Shown here one piece after another: positions 12,901 through 24,078 of a stretch of DNA of 64,000 bases. The position numbers and the translations under genes were made by a program. A model generated the notes under the pieces. It saw nothing but the letters and a program-made list of their open reading frames with translations, searched no databases and had not been told where the DNA came from. Position 1 is the first letter of the stretch, and every line of letters starts with the position of its first letter. The stretch covers positions 372,001-436,000 of the forward strand of contig JASJFT010000014.1 of assembly GCA_030770425.1 (NCBI GenBank), in the 5' to 3' direction. This DNA is from Darksidea phi (lineage: Eukaryota > Ascomycota > Dothideomycetes > Pleosporales > Lentitheciaceae).

Positions 12901-15270
12901 ATTTACGTTGAACTGAGAACTCAATGGAGCAGAGGTATCCGCTCGCAGCAGAATCCTGTCCCGTTCATTGGTGCGAGCTACGCTTGTATTCTTCCTTAAG
13001 TTCACAGAGCCGATGCTAGGAGCAGTTGTCGCGGCGGAATGAGAATATATCGACTTAGCACTCGACCATATGGACTGAGTGTTACGTTGCTCTGGTGAGC
13101 TTGACCGCGAACTGACAGAAGCCGACCGAGACTGTACAGGTGATCGCGAGCGTGTATTGACAATTACGGGTGAACGAGGTACGGGTGAACGAGGTCGATC
13201 TCCAGGAGAAGACAATCGCTCCGGTGATAGTGATCTGGAAACCGTCCGCTCCTTGCCACTTTGAGGTAATCGATGATGTTCGGTACCATCGCCAATGACA
13301 ATGGCAGCAGCGGCCAGATCATGGCATTTTCTTCTCTCGTTCCGCTTCAGTTGCGAGTCATTCGATGTGCGCGTACGCTCACTCAGTCGTTGTGGTATAG
13401 CCTCTTGTCGGTCGCGAACTTGCCATTCTTCCTCGAAACGAATATAGGACGGGCTCACTTCTCCGCCACCAAGCCCAGATCTAGGAGTAGAAGATTTAGA
13501 CGACGAGCCCGGCGAAGGCGGTATCTGTAACTGATTTGTGCAGTTGGTGTGCGTGGCGCCGTCCTGAACAGATCCGCCAACTCGTTCGTTGACAACCCCA
13601 TCCTCCACTCCGCGACTTCGTGAGCCAAAGGCTTCAGACCAAGGCTCTACTAGCTCCTTACCAGTTTCAACAACTCGGCCACCGTCCGTTGATGAGCCGC
13701 TTCTGTATGGAGGCCATGGACTTGTCGAAAGACTTCCAGCTCCGGCGTTGGGAGACGAGACCCCAGAGACTATTTCCGTATCCGTTCCAGATACAAGAGA
13801 AGATTCTACGAGCGAAGGCGTAGCCTCAGAAGCGGTTAGCTTGACTGTGCTCGGAGAGGCTGACAAAACATCAGGGTGCACATGACGAAAGGCTTGCCAA
13901 CTGTCAGCGGCAGTGAATAAAGGGACGTCTTCCTCCACTACTTGTAGTGGCGCTTCCATGTCCCCAACTTCCTGTGGTGATGTTCCCGCAGCTACAGCTT
14001 TCAAGGCGCTATGAATACCATGGGCATGATCATTGGCAGAATACTCGGTCGCTTTGCGAGAATGCGAAACTAGAACTTTTTTTGAGACGCCCTCTTCGCT
14101 TCCTAGCGGAGATGAATCCGATAGCGGACTGAGGATCACATTGGTTCTCTCCCAGAGAGAAGGAGTCGGTTGATGTACGGCGTGCACCTGGTGTGAATGA
14201 AGCTCGTCCAAAGAGGCGAAACTTTGCGAACACCCAAAGGCATCGCAGACATGAGTGTGACTGGAAGGGTCCACGATGACATCTTTGGATGACACTCCCT
14301 GCTGGTCTCGCAGGGGCGCAATCTTCTCTTTCGTCCCCTCCAGTGTCCCGAAGTCGACCGTGCTCGTTACAGCAGCATCCTTACCAGCAGCCACCGTTGC
14401 ACTGCCGATGACTAAACTCTTGCCCGCCCCCGTTAGGGCAAGAGATCTTTTTTTCTCGGGTACCTTCTCTACCGTCAATCCGCCAACTTCGCTCGTTGCA
14501 GCCGTATAGTTGCCCGTCGACTTCGCCGCACTCTTGCTTCCAGCATCAATTGAACTTCTGCCCACTGACTTTCCTTTCGCGCGGATTCTGCTGGGCAGAG
14601 ACGCCGTTCCGTATGTTGACCCATCGCCGCCGTCTCTTTCTGATAGCGTCCCCACAGTAGTTCTTTTCCCCAAGACTCTCGGCGAACAATCCACACACTC
14701 GTGAACCTCTACAATGTTCTGCGCAGTCTCGTAGTAGCAAGCGATATGTTGCCATTTCTCACACCTCTCGCACTGTACAATATGCCTCTTGTCATCCGCA
14801 TAACCGCAGACACATTGTATAGTGATCGGGCCATCAATATTCTCATCCCACCCAATCTCACTCCAGTCAACGTCCACATCCTCACTCGCCTTAAAGCCAA
14901 GCCTCACTTCAACCCCCTCTTCCCCAATAGCTGGCGCTTTTTCCTTCTCTCTCTGCTTTGAATTATCATACTCCTTCGACTCTCTCGATGACATTGATAT
15001 ACCTCCCCACGGCAACCCACTGAGCTCGGATATGTCCGCATTAGTTCCTACTCTACGCTTTAAAAACTCTGCTTTCTCCTTCTGCTCTTTAGTCTTCTGC
15101 CGAAACCGCCTCTGCGCGAGTCTATTCTGGATTTTCCTCCTCTCAGACGGATCTACTACATCTGACCACCCCTCGGCCCTAGTCGTGCGCCCTGTAGTGC
15201 TTCCAACTTCTGCTGTCACGGAGATCTTCGGGTCCACCTTAACGACCGACTCAGAACGGGCTGACACCAT
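6915..15270 (-). CDS. giant multidomain protein: bZIP-like basic motif, PHD, C2H2, SANT-like, trypsin-like C-terminus
   Basis: Exon 1 runs 15270-7582, a 55-nt intron lies at 7527-7581 (phase 0), and exon 2 runs 7526-6915, giving about 2766 aa. Residues 42-62 are a fungal bZIP-type basic region (RRKIQNRLAQRRFRQK), but no leucine zipper follows. Residues 152-196 form a PHD finger with all eight ligands (CxC, CERC, HxxC, CVDC). Residues 342-366 resemble a C2H2 finger. About 940-1007 is a compact Trp/Tyr-rich segment, possibly dsRBD-like. About 1777-1815 resembles a SANT/Myb helix set (TDRWRIIAAKMGSGF). The rest is largely disordered, Ser/Thr/Pro/Glu-rich. From about 2440 a folded domain begins; it includes STHVITEA (H2522), KHDITLI (D2585) and GYSGVALY (S2696), ordered and spaced like a chymotrypsin-type His-Asp-Ser triad. 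A nuclear regulatory role is suggested by the N-terminus; protease activity is inference. It could also be two ancestral genes fused. Confidence 0.82.
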
Positions 15271-15820
15271 CTTGTACTCTTCTCAGCTGTCATAAAATAA
15301 TCAATGGCGTGCGTGTGGGGTATCTCGAAAAACAATGCAAGCAACCTCGACTCCGCTTAAGCGCTTAGCAAGGCTGAAGGCGTAAACGCCACAACGACAA
15401 GTATTCCCAGCAAAGCCCGCAAAAAACGATGCGGGAATCAACAAGAAGTCAAACAAATAGACAGAACGCAATCAAAATGATGTTGAAGAAGGAGGGTCGT
15501 TGAATCCGATGCGCGCTGAGCGGTGAGGTAGGCTGCGGCCGGAAAATGGGGTCCGATTGCGCCACATCGGGTCCGTGCACTCACAAATGCGGCGGTGCAA
15601 TTCACTCTTACCCCGAGCGCCAGAACTGAACTCGTAGTCACACGATGTAGCTTAGCTTCAACGACAACGAATTAAATAATATTAGAGCTCCATAAACCTC
15701 GCCTCCAAATGACCAAGCACCTGCAGCATGGAGCAATCCACGCTTCGCCCCATAATCGTCGCTACGCCTACCTAGCATTTCCAAGACATCCAAGAAGTGT
15801 AAAAGTCCCATCTATCCCTT
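15271..15820. other. intergenic, promoter of the giant gene
   Basis: The spacer upstream of the giant gene. A 67-aa minus ORF at 15438-15641 and a Pro-rich plus ORF starting at 15709 have no support. The plus ORF is the antisense shadow of the small ORF at 15821-16189. Confidence 0.4.
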
Positions 15821-16189
15821 CTAAGCCCACACAACCCTCAAACCGACCCACCACGCCAACGCGACTTCCAGCCCTACACCTACCACCAAGACCACCCAAG
15901 GCGCAACCGAAAACGCCGTCACTTCTATCTCTGTCCGCCACGGCCCTTCATCTCCCACAAAATCCACCACAAAATCTGTCCTCCATTTCGCCGTGGAAAC
16001 GACGACTCCAGGCCCGATTCTAGTGGTGGCTACGCTGACTAGGATTGCTCTGTTATAGTAACGGGCGAAGACCGGAGTGATGGAGGAGATGTGGAATGTC
16101 ATGTAGCAGCTCCGGTATGTAAAAGGTACCGGTTCAGGCTCTGGCTCAGGTGCCAGATCAGGTGGTTCATTATTCGCGTTGTCGGCCAT
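15821..16189 (-). CDS. hypothetical small protein, 122 aa, hydrophobic C-terminus
   Basis: An uninterrupted ORF starting MADNANNEPPDLAPEPEPEP, an acidic Pro/Glu leader. A middle part could be a beta-rich fold, and a strongly hydrophobic stretch (APWVVLVVGVGLEVALAWWVGL, split by eye into one TM) ends the protein. No family is recognised. It lies between the promoter of the giant gene and the 3' end of the DHA2 transporter. It might be a tail-anchored peptide or a chance ORF. Confidence 0.3.
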   Translation of the reverse strand: MADNANNEPPDLAPEPEPEPVPFTYRSCYMTFHISSITPVFARYYNRAILVSVATTRIGPGVVVSTAKWRTDFVVDFVGDEGPWRTEIEVTAFSVAPWVVLVVGVGLEVALAWWVGLRVVWA

Positions 16190-16499
16190 GGCAACTAATC
16201 AGATGTGCCGAAGTGGTAGGAAGCTGGTTTGGCAGCAAAATGCACAGGGTTATCGGAGTATATGCAGTAGAAGAAAGCAGAAATGTAGAGTCATTTGTAT
16301 AAGAAGCTACACAGCGTTGCTGGTAGACATTGAATACAGAACCAAACCAGACTTCTGTGAAGAGGCGGAAAGTCACGTAACAAGAGTAACAGAAAGTCTA
16401 TATGCAGAAAATGATTCAATCGCAATGTCGTCAAACTTCTTAATCAAGATTCAAACATGCCCTCCCGTCACTATCCTCTTTCGGCTTGACACGTGGAAC
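16190..16499. other. short intergenic spacer
   Basis: The 310-nt spacer between the small ORF and the 3' end of the DHA2 transporter. Nothing is recognised. Confidence 0.4.
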
Positions 16500-18293
16500 T
16501 TAGTGCCCCATGACCTGCCACCCCTCCCTCATCACGGTCTTCACAAAAAATAATATTCCAAACAAGACTCCCGCTCCAGCAAGCCCAATAGCCGTGTACT
16601 GCGCATTGCGATTTGCCAGGGCCATGTCATGGTTTCCTGGAGCATACACTTCCACAGCTCCCGCAATACCCAACGCGATCGAGATAGAATAGTTTACGAC
16701 GGTATTGACGAGCGAGGCCGCAAGTCCTTGGTGCTCTTGCGGCATGTGGTTCGACAGAATGACGGTGGCGGCCGGAAAGGACATGTCCATCCCAAAGGGC
16801 ATGACGACAATGCTGACGAAGGTTTGTGCCCAGTACATTTGCTGCGAAGGCTGGAAAGATGAGATAATGATACCGGCGAAGAAAGCCATCATAGATAACA
16901 TCATGACAAAGGAGACAGGCGTGTGCGTGAGGAGGGCACCGGTCAACCCCGCAGCGACAAGGCCGGCGATGACGGCGGGAGAAAATTGGGCTGAGATAGC
17001 CAGAGATGTTTCGCCGCGGACTTGCTGAAGGAAGCGTACTGTGTAAAAGACCCAGACGCCAAAAGCTCCCCAACCCAGGCCGACTAGAGCAAGTACAAAC
17101 CCAACGGTGCTGTTGAGTGTATGGATAGGGAGGAGAGGATTGACAGCGCGGCGTTCTACCCAGATGAAGACGCCGAGACACATTAAGCCCATGAGGAGGA
17201 TGAAGTAGACATGCGGTGTGCCCCAGCCGTATAGAGGACCGTTGTTGAAAGCCACGTTGACAAGGACCAGGCCAGCGACAACGAGCAGTGATCCCGTCCA
17301 GTCAAACTTGGGTTTAACGGCCGGGCGGTCTGACAGAGCTTTTGGAATGGCGAGAAGAGAGAATGCTGCCAGACCAAACGCCGCAGCACCGTATGACCAG
17401 AAACCCCAGGGCCACCAAGCCAACTGCGCGAACAGACTACCAAAAGTTCCGCCGATCACAAATCCAGCAGGAGCTAGCGCGCCGAAGATGCTGAAGACAA
17501 TGTTTTTCCTGATGCTTCCTGGGGCATATGCTCGACCAAACAGTGCGAGCGCATTTGGCATCAGCAGTGCAGGTCCGATGCCTTGCATCGCCCGGCAGAT
17601 GTCGAAGTAGATTTGGTTGCGGACATAGGCGGAGAATCCTGCAAAGCCACTCCAAATACCGAGCCAGGCATATCCGAAGGCGAAGACGCGTTTGTGACCG
17701 AAAATGTCGCCCAGTTGACCGGATATCATGATGAAGGTTCCAACGGTCAAGCTGTATCCAGCAATGAACCAGGCAAGCTCTCCAGGAGAGACATTGCTGA
17801 AACTTTCAGCGATAATGTCGATGGGAACCAAGGCTTGACCAAGAGCAGCTTGTGTCATGAGGTGGGACACTGCACAGACCCCCACAAACACAATCTCGCG
17901 CATCATACCCATTTGGATAAGTTTTGAGGATGGATTTGGTGCTCGGTGCGAGCCAAGATTGGAATTGAGGGGTCTCCGTTGCATTGAGGATTCGGAGCAT
18001 CCGGTGCAGTTGACGACTGGCATGGGGGGAGCGAGCCCATTGTATCCATGATATCCTTCATCGCTGGCTATGGAGTCTACCATGGACTGGAGTGAGATAT
18101 GACGATCGCGTTTTCCGCTCTTGATGAGAGACGCAGATCGAGTGGGTAGAGATGCAGACCATTCCGAGGGTGATAGCGTCTCTTTCTCGAATGCAAGCCC
18201 CGGCAGCTCAACTGATTTATTGTCCGCTTGGAGGCCGGCCTTCTGAGGAGAGAGTTCGTCTCCCTGCTCGCTCTGGATTGAGGATGTTTTCAT
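16500..18293 (-). CDS. MFS transporter, DHA2 family, ATR1/AMF1-like (14 TM)
   Basis: A single-exon membrane transporter of 597 aa starting MKTSSIQSEQ at 18293, chosen because it has a purine at -3 (GCCATG). The frame stays open to an upstream ATG at 18419, which would add 42 aa. A Ser/Asp-rich cytosolic tail of about 130 aa precedes 14 predicted helices. Visible signatures are GYSLTVGTFIMISGQLGDIFGHKR (motif A after TM2, quoted here beyond the core GQLGDIFGHKR), CRAMQGIGPALLMPNALAL (motif B/C region) and HQGLAASLVNTVVNYS near TM11. These match the DHA2 branch containing yeast Atr1 (aminotriazole and boron export) and Amf1 (low-affinity ammonium). The likely role is proton-coupled efflux or ammonium movement at the plasma membrane; the substrate cannot be told from sequence. 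Confidence 0.88.
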   Translation of the reverse strand: MKTSSIQSEQGDELSPQKAGLQADNKSVELPGLAFEKETLSPSEWSASLPTRSASLIKSGKRDRHISLQSMVDSIASDEGYHGYNGLAPPMPVVNCTGCSESSMQRRPLNSNLGSHRAPNPSSKLIQMGMMREIVFVGVCAVSHLMTQAALGQALVPIDIIAESFSNVSPGELAWFIAGYSLTVGTFIMISGQLGDIFGHKRVFAFGYAWLGIWSGFAGFSAYVRNQIYFDICRAMQGIGPALLMPNALALFGRAYAPGSIRKNIVFSIFGALAPAGFVIGGTFGSLFAQLAWWPWGFWSYGAAAFGLAAFSLLAIPKALSDRPAVKPKFDWTGSLLVVAGLVLVNVAFNNGPLYGWGTPHVYFILLMGLMCLGVFIWVERRAVNPLLPIHTLNSTVGFVLALVGLGWGAFGVWVFYTVRFLQQVRGETSLAISAQFSPAVIAGLVAAGLTGALLTHTPVSFVMMLSMMAFFAGIIISSFQPSQQMYWAQTFVSIVVMPFGMDMSFPAATVILSNHMPQEHQGLAASLVNTVVNYSISIALGIAGAVEVYAPGNHDMALANRNAQYTAIGLAGAGVLFGILFFVKTVMREGWQVMGH

Positions 18294-19544
18294 GGCTGTA
18301 CGGGGAAAGTGAAAGACTTGAGGCCGACCTTCATAAGACAAGTGAGAGTACGAAGAAATAGGACAAGGGGTAGAAAAGGGATGAAGAGGCATCGAGACTA
18401 CATAAACAATCGCATGCATGCATCCTGTAAGCCATGTGTGCGTAGCTCCGGACCGTCCTTTGCTTCTATCCCGGCGGATACACTCTTTCCAAGCTCCTGC
18501 CCCACGCGTTACATCATTCCCTTTCCTCTACCAGTAACTAGACATGCGACTATGTGGTGCCCGCTAAGCTTCACTCGAAAAGCCAACGTCGTTGGTACGC
18601 TCACAAGTGGCTTAAAGTAGTCTAGGGCATGTGAGGCTTGACGCCCATTCGTTTACCCGGAGCGTGCCTGAGGAGAGCCGACTGAGAACAGCGCACTTTT
18701 TCTTCTGTAGTAGCGTGGGTAGGCAGCGGTGGAAGCACGGTTATGTTGATGCTGAACCGTGGTACGGTGTGCAAGCATGCGCATCGGAACAACAATTGCC
18801 GCTGTCATCCAGAAAGCTGCAGCACATGTTGCTGGCAAGATGTGTACTCTGCGAACCTCGCAGGCAGTGAGGTCAGTCAAGTGGCATACAGTGCCGAAGA
18901 CTAGAGGGACATTTGAGGTGACCCATTTGGAGGCTGCAGGAGAGCTGTACTCGTAATTAGCGCCTCATCGTTAGGCGCCGGAACTTGACTATAGTGTACG
19001 GAGATCGGCGTATCGGCGTGCCGACCCCGCGAGGCTGAAAGACCGTATTCACAACCAAGGCTTAGCTACCCTTCTTCGGACCTAAAGAATGGTGGCTTTG
19101 GAAAGGTCTTATCACCATGGTTGCCCTTGACATCGACTTCTTCCGTAGTAGGAGAATAACGCCACGTATGTTGCGTAGTGTCGTTTGTTACGTACAGCTA
19201 TGAAGTCGATCTTGACTTCAAAGAATTCAAAGTGTAGGTATTGTGCCCCATATCGTCTTAAGGGCAAGAAGAGCCTCACCCTGAGCTGGTGATACGGAAA
19301 GGGCCCTAGACACGAACTACCCAACAGATAAGCTTCCAACGGAAGCTTAATGGTCACAGTAGCATGCCCGGCTGAGATAGCGTCTTGTGCCAGCCAAAAG
19401 CGCTCACTGAGTGCTAAATCCGGTCCTGGGAATTCACATGGCGATAGATCCCGACTTTGGTAGATGCCAAGAGTTGCCAGTCGTGCCTACATTAGCGTAC
19501 AGTTCGGAGATCCGTCCGTGACCTACAGTCTTTGAAAGTGACCG
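18294..19544. other. intergenic, transporter promoter
   Basis: The upstream region of the DHA2 gene and the start of a gene-poor stretch. Small ORFs (for example 18631-18870 plus, 19112-19357 minus) show no family, start context or splice partner. Confidence 0.4.
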
Positions 19545-20069
19545 TCAATCGGACCTGCCTCCGGAAGTGAGCAGTGTCTCCATTTGCATGTGCAACGTGA
19601 GCCCTGCGATTGCGCCGGTCGAATCCCAAGCGTCTTCTAGCCATGGTTTGTGAAGCTTAGCAAACTGCCAATACATTTGATAGGAGACCTCAGGCAGGTG
19701 CTGGCTGCACACATCGGCTTTGATGGTCTCGGCCAGTATGGCAGAAGTAGGTCGCATTAACGCAACCTCCATTCCGAAAGCGGCTTTCATGAGTATACCG
19801 GTAAGTCTTCGCTTTCCTATCGCCGCCTTGGCGAGCACTCTGGGTTCAATGCCTTGACTTACCGGACATGGCAACACATCTCGATAAACTTTCGGCAATC
19901 TCAGTGACCGATAGAGCTTCAAACAACGCAAGGGTTCTTCGTTGCTGATTTCTGACAGTTCATTCTTGTGGCAGTGTCCCAATCCTTTGTCGTTTCTTTT
20001 GATGTCGCAGAAACAACTAGACCCAGACGAGTCCATCGGGGCCCGTCGGTCGCCGAACAGATGATTCAT
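19545..20069 (-). CDS. unrecognised ORF, 174 aa, possibly decayed
   Basis: The ORF begins MNHLFGDRRAPMDS and ends MQMETLLTSGGRSD. The middle segment EPLRCLKLYRSLRLPKVYRD faintly recalls the LxxYExxRxPR helix of FAD monooxygenases, but no FAD motif lies upstream. The same frame continues upstream through two adjacent stops (TAGTAA) into protein-like AEPENQAFIALGQL, so this may be a broken gene. A GTAAGT inside (near 19853) could be a donor. I cannot assign a function. Confidence 0.25.
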   Translation of the reverse strand: MNHLFGDRRAPMDSSGSSCFCDIKRNDKGLGHCHKNELSEISNEEPLRCLKLYRSLRLPKVYRDVLPCPVSQGIEPRVLAKAAIGKRRLTGILMKAAFGMEVALMRPTSAILAETIKADVCSQHLPEVSYQMYWQFAKLHKPWLEDAWDSTGAIAGLTLHMQMETLLTSGGRSD

Positions 20070-21391
20070 AGGCTCCAGGGTGATGCCCGCAAGCTGTGCA
20101 TGAGATGGTTACTACAACTGCCCCAGAGCGATAAAGGCTTGGTTTTCAGGCTCCGCTAGCTTTCGCTCTCCTCGTCCGCAGCGTACCGCTTCGTTTCGTC
20201 TTTACTACCGTTCATGCATTTGATATAGCGTCGCAGAAGGCCCGGTTTGGAGAGAATCCGCTAGGCGATGTGAGATCATGCAAACACTTCTTCAGATACG
20301 GGAAGAGGCGTACACGGAGCCATAGGCTTGGCTCAAAAGTAGACGAGATAGCGGTCAACACAGCGCATACGCTTGTAGCGCGAGGTGCGATTGATGTCAA
20401 AGTCAGAATCGGGCTCACCGGAACCCAATATGCCACTTCCAGCATGCCACTGGGGAATCCCAAGTAAGAGGGGGCTGAGAGATACGGCCTAAAACATGAG
20501 CAGCAAGGCTGAGGTCGTGCGAGCGTATCAGCCTACAGCACCGCACAACAGTTGTGGTGTGAGTACAATGCGGATTCGGGTCGAATGAAGAATCCCCAGC
20601 TAGTTACAGCTCCAAAGCCGAGGCACCGCCATTGTCACGGTCCAGGGCATACATCAACACACCTATTGGTGACAAACATGCCGATCCGAAGATTTCTAAT
20701 GGACTATGAATGGATCAGTTTGAAGAGTGTGATGAATGCGGCCTCTGAGGCAGAAACGCACCTAGATGCGGGGCTTCACAAACCTTAACAGGCATCGTGT
20801 TCCAGGTTGTTTCGGCAAAACCCCAGGCACCGATGGTGAGGATCACCCTGTGCAGCAACGAGGCTGAGTCCATGGCGGAACGTAGCAAAACAGCATATTG
20901 GCGACGAGAGGTGGGAACCGAAAGAACGCATGACGGAATGGACGGAAGTGGAAGGGTGAGGCACCCTCTCAAGGCAGCGACAAAACGGCGGCGGTCAGCA
21001 CTGTCGGCCTGCCCTCAGATGTGCGCCTGCATGAGTGCCGTACACTGGAGAGGGCGACTGCGCCTCTATTCAAATCATGTGCAGCCTGGGTTCTTCGCTG
21101 GGTTTCAAGGACGATAGGATGGGGAGGGTGTTCGGTCTGATGAGCTGGCCGGCTGGTGTGCCGCAGCTGTGGCGGTGTCGCTGTTCTGGCCAATCACGTC
21201 CGCTGTGGCTCCTACTACCCTTGTATTCCCCAGCGGTGAAATCGGTCTGAGAAACGCTGAGGCTCTCCCTCCAGCCTCGCATCCCAACATGACGAAGATG
21301 TATATACCTCGCTTGCGGGCGCGCCAGGGAACGGGCTTTCTCGGTCGCTCCCATCCTCCTCTAAGCCTTCGGTTCTGACGAAGCAACCGCA
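20070..21391. other. gene-poor spacer
   Basis: Overlapping short ORFs occur in all frames, for example 20212-20463 and 21070-21392 on the minus strand. None has recognisable domains. It may hold the 5' leader of the C2H2 gene. Confidence 0.4.
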
Positions 21392-24078
21392 ATGGCTATC
21401 CGCCAACCTCGTACGCAGTCAAGCATCCTCCTAACGTTCCGAGTGCTCCAATTTGTCAAGCAACTTCGGCGTCGACTCAAGTCCTACCCCCAAGGCCCGA
21501 ACTGCTCACCTATTCTCGGCGCAGAAACGTGCCTCGACCTTGAATCGAAGGCGCTCAAGCGTCTCGCCAAGGGCATGTCAAGAGCGGGCCGGCCAAACAG
21601 AAAGCATCTGCTCAATGCCTCGGGCCGCATCTGTAAGGGCCGGGATAGGAAGAACGTCAGGCCAAATTTGAAACTATGTGCGCCGGGGCAGGGTGATGCC
21701 GCGATTCAAAACGTAGCTGGTGGAGAGGTGCAACAGTACGTCTGCAAACAATCATGTTCTGTTTACCAAGCCCATTGGCTTACCTTCTGCAGTATGCTCA
21801 CCAGTGTCGACGAGAAACTTAGCCCTCCGGGTAGTGCTCTTTCCGCAATCGCCAGTGACGATCGGCTTTTTCTCAAACAAGACCATGGTTTGAATCTTGA
21901 AGCATGCAACTTGAACGACATCATCCAATCGCTCGTCGCCGTGCATGAGGCCATCACCGTGCTTGAGGCCTGCAGATCGCAGTATGGAGACGACTGGCTC
22001 ATCGCTCAAGGCCAGGACGCAGGACTGAACTTCGACGAGCTCTTCATCGCCAACTACGAGCATCTGCTCTGGCGCCTCCGTTCACAGCTGATCGATGCGC
22101 TAGCACGCAAGGTGGTAGAGACGCTGCTGCACGGAGGCCACGACAAGAAGCAGCAGAGGCTCTTGAGCTGGTTCACCGAGTTCTCAGACAAGCCACGGCC
22201 GCTGTCTACGTTCCCGTGGACCATCAAGCCGTCGCTAGCTGTTCTCTGGGGCGTATGCTGGATGTTTTACAACCCTCCCGACCAGAGCAGCGCCCAAAGA
22301 AGCAATCTGCGTGTTCCGCAGGCGGCGGTGCTGCAAAACGTCGAGTTGCCGCAATGGGGTGCCCCAGGTTCAGACGACTGTAGGTGGTCACTGTTTCATC
22401 GCTCCTGCAACCGCAAAGCGTCCTGAGGCGTTTCGAAAGCTAATAATAACAACGACAGACTTCCACTTTGGCCTCGAGCTTCTTGGGACGCAAACGCGAC
22501 CTGCAGCGCCGCAGTTCGCCGCCGATGGTGTTGACCTGAGGTTGCGAAACGCGGGAGTGCTGAACCCGGACGATTTGTCAGTGGCTTGCCCGCGCCGAAC
22601 TAGCGCATGTGCGCCGCCTAGATCGGCACATCGACATGGATCAGGTAAGTCGAATCACACCTCGGCGCGCTTGAGTCACCACTGCTTCTTCGCTGCCTTG
22701 GCTTGGTCACCCTACATGGAGTTTCAGCCTGTGCTTCCGAGAACGAACATGCAACTAATACGTCCTAGAATTGCCTACTTATTGCTCGCCCTTTCCCGCA
22801 AGCTTGCATGCAGATAATCCGGCCATTCACAACTTACCGCCCCGAACTCCAGCTAACGCCACCTTGACCGTCTTCCCACAGCAGTTCGACTACGACCCAT
22901 CTTGGGAGCAGCTTCCGCACAATTCTTTGCCACAGAGGACTGCGCGTCATCTGACGAGTATTCCACGCATCCAAGTCACCGGCAGGGCCGATAGTGAAGG
23001 GTACGCTGCGCCACAAACCGAATTCGCGGCCTTCGACCACCCCATATATCAGCCATCCGCGCAGGAGCCTCAGGCCTCGCCACTGAATCTTCTTACCGAT
23101 TTCACCTTTGTCGACCCTTCGTACAACATGGGAAACTGCCCGCCGCCAGAGGTGTCACCGACACTTGCTCTCCAGGACCCGCAGCACAAGCGCACGCCGT
23201 CCCTTAATTCGAATTCAAACATCCCCACGCCAGTCAGCATGGCCGGTCCACGGTCGCCTCTTCTGTCTCCAGCACACGATGGACGACCTTCCACTGCCAA
23301 CTCCATGGGACCATTACGTCAACAGTCTGAGGACATTTCTTCCCAAGACGGCGACGAAGCTGGCTCACCACGGAGGAACCATGCTTTCAAGCGTGCAGAG
23401 GAGCCCCCGAAGAACCCCGAGGGCAAGATGATGTGCAAGCATAACGAGTGTTCTAGTCTAACGTTCGATCGCAAGTGTGAATGGAGGCAAGTCCTTCCCT
23501 CTCATTTTGAAGCAACTCTCGCTAACCATCTACGCAGTAAACACATGGACAAGCACGACCGCCCCTACAAGTGTGCCGTCAAAGGTTGCGAAAAGCTGCA
23601 AGGCTTCACCTATAGCGGCGGACTCCTGCGTCACGAGCGCGAGGTGCACAAGATGCACGGCGGCACTAAGAAGTCGCTCTTCTGCCCCTTCGCCGACTGC
23701 AAGCGCAGTTCAGGCACCGGCTTCACGCGGAAGGAGAATCTCGCCGAGCACATCCGTCGCGTGCACCGCAGGACAAGTATGTCGGCGGATATGGGTCATC
23801 TCATCATCTCGCGACGCGAATCCCTAGACGAATCCTCAATAGCCGATATGCGCCTCCCTTCAGAATCACCCTTTCAGCGCATCGTCGAGGCCACCGCAGA
23901 GGAAGAGGAGCAGTTCCCACTCAAGCGGAAGCGCTCTGATGCCGGCATCTCTGGAGACCGCGAAGACAATGATCTCCGTTCTGAACTCAAGCGGTTACGC
24001 CACGAGAACGAGGAGAAAGATGCACGGCTGCGACAACTTGAGGCGGCAGTCATGGCGCTCCAGCAAGGACGACGATAA
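21392..24078 (+). CDS. C2H2 zinc-finger protein, probable transcription factor (5' structure uncertain)
   Basis: The secure core is 22882-24078. It has a disordered Pro/Ser-rich part, then tandem C2H2-type fingers: CKHNEC with HMDKH, CAVKGCEKLQ with HEREVH, CPFADC with HIRRVH. A Lys/Glu-rich coiled coil ends the protein (LKRLRHENEEKDARLRQLEA). Finger 1 is completed only if the GC-AG intron 23487-23537 is removed, giving CEWSKHMDKHDRPYKC. Upstream, a frame open from 21392 can be joined through introns 22380-22458 and 22645-22768 without a frame break. It covers helical sequence such as NDIIQSLVAVHEAITVLEACR (about 21915-21977). A better protein-like reading (LARAELAHVRRLDRHIDMDQ) exists in another frame of 22585-22644 and would need a one-base shift. 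The first exon and ATG are not settled; an alternative 5' exon frame with KARTAHLFSAQKRASTLNRR (21489-21548) is also plausible. Confidence 0.62.
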
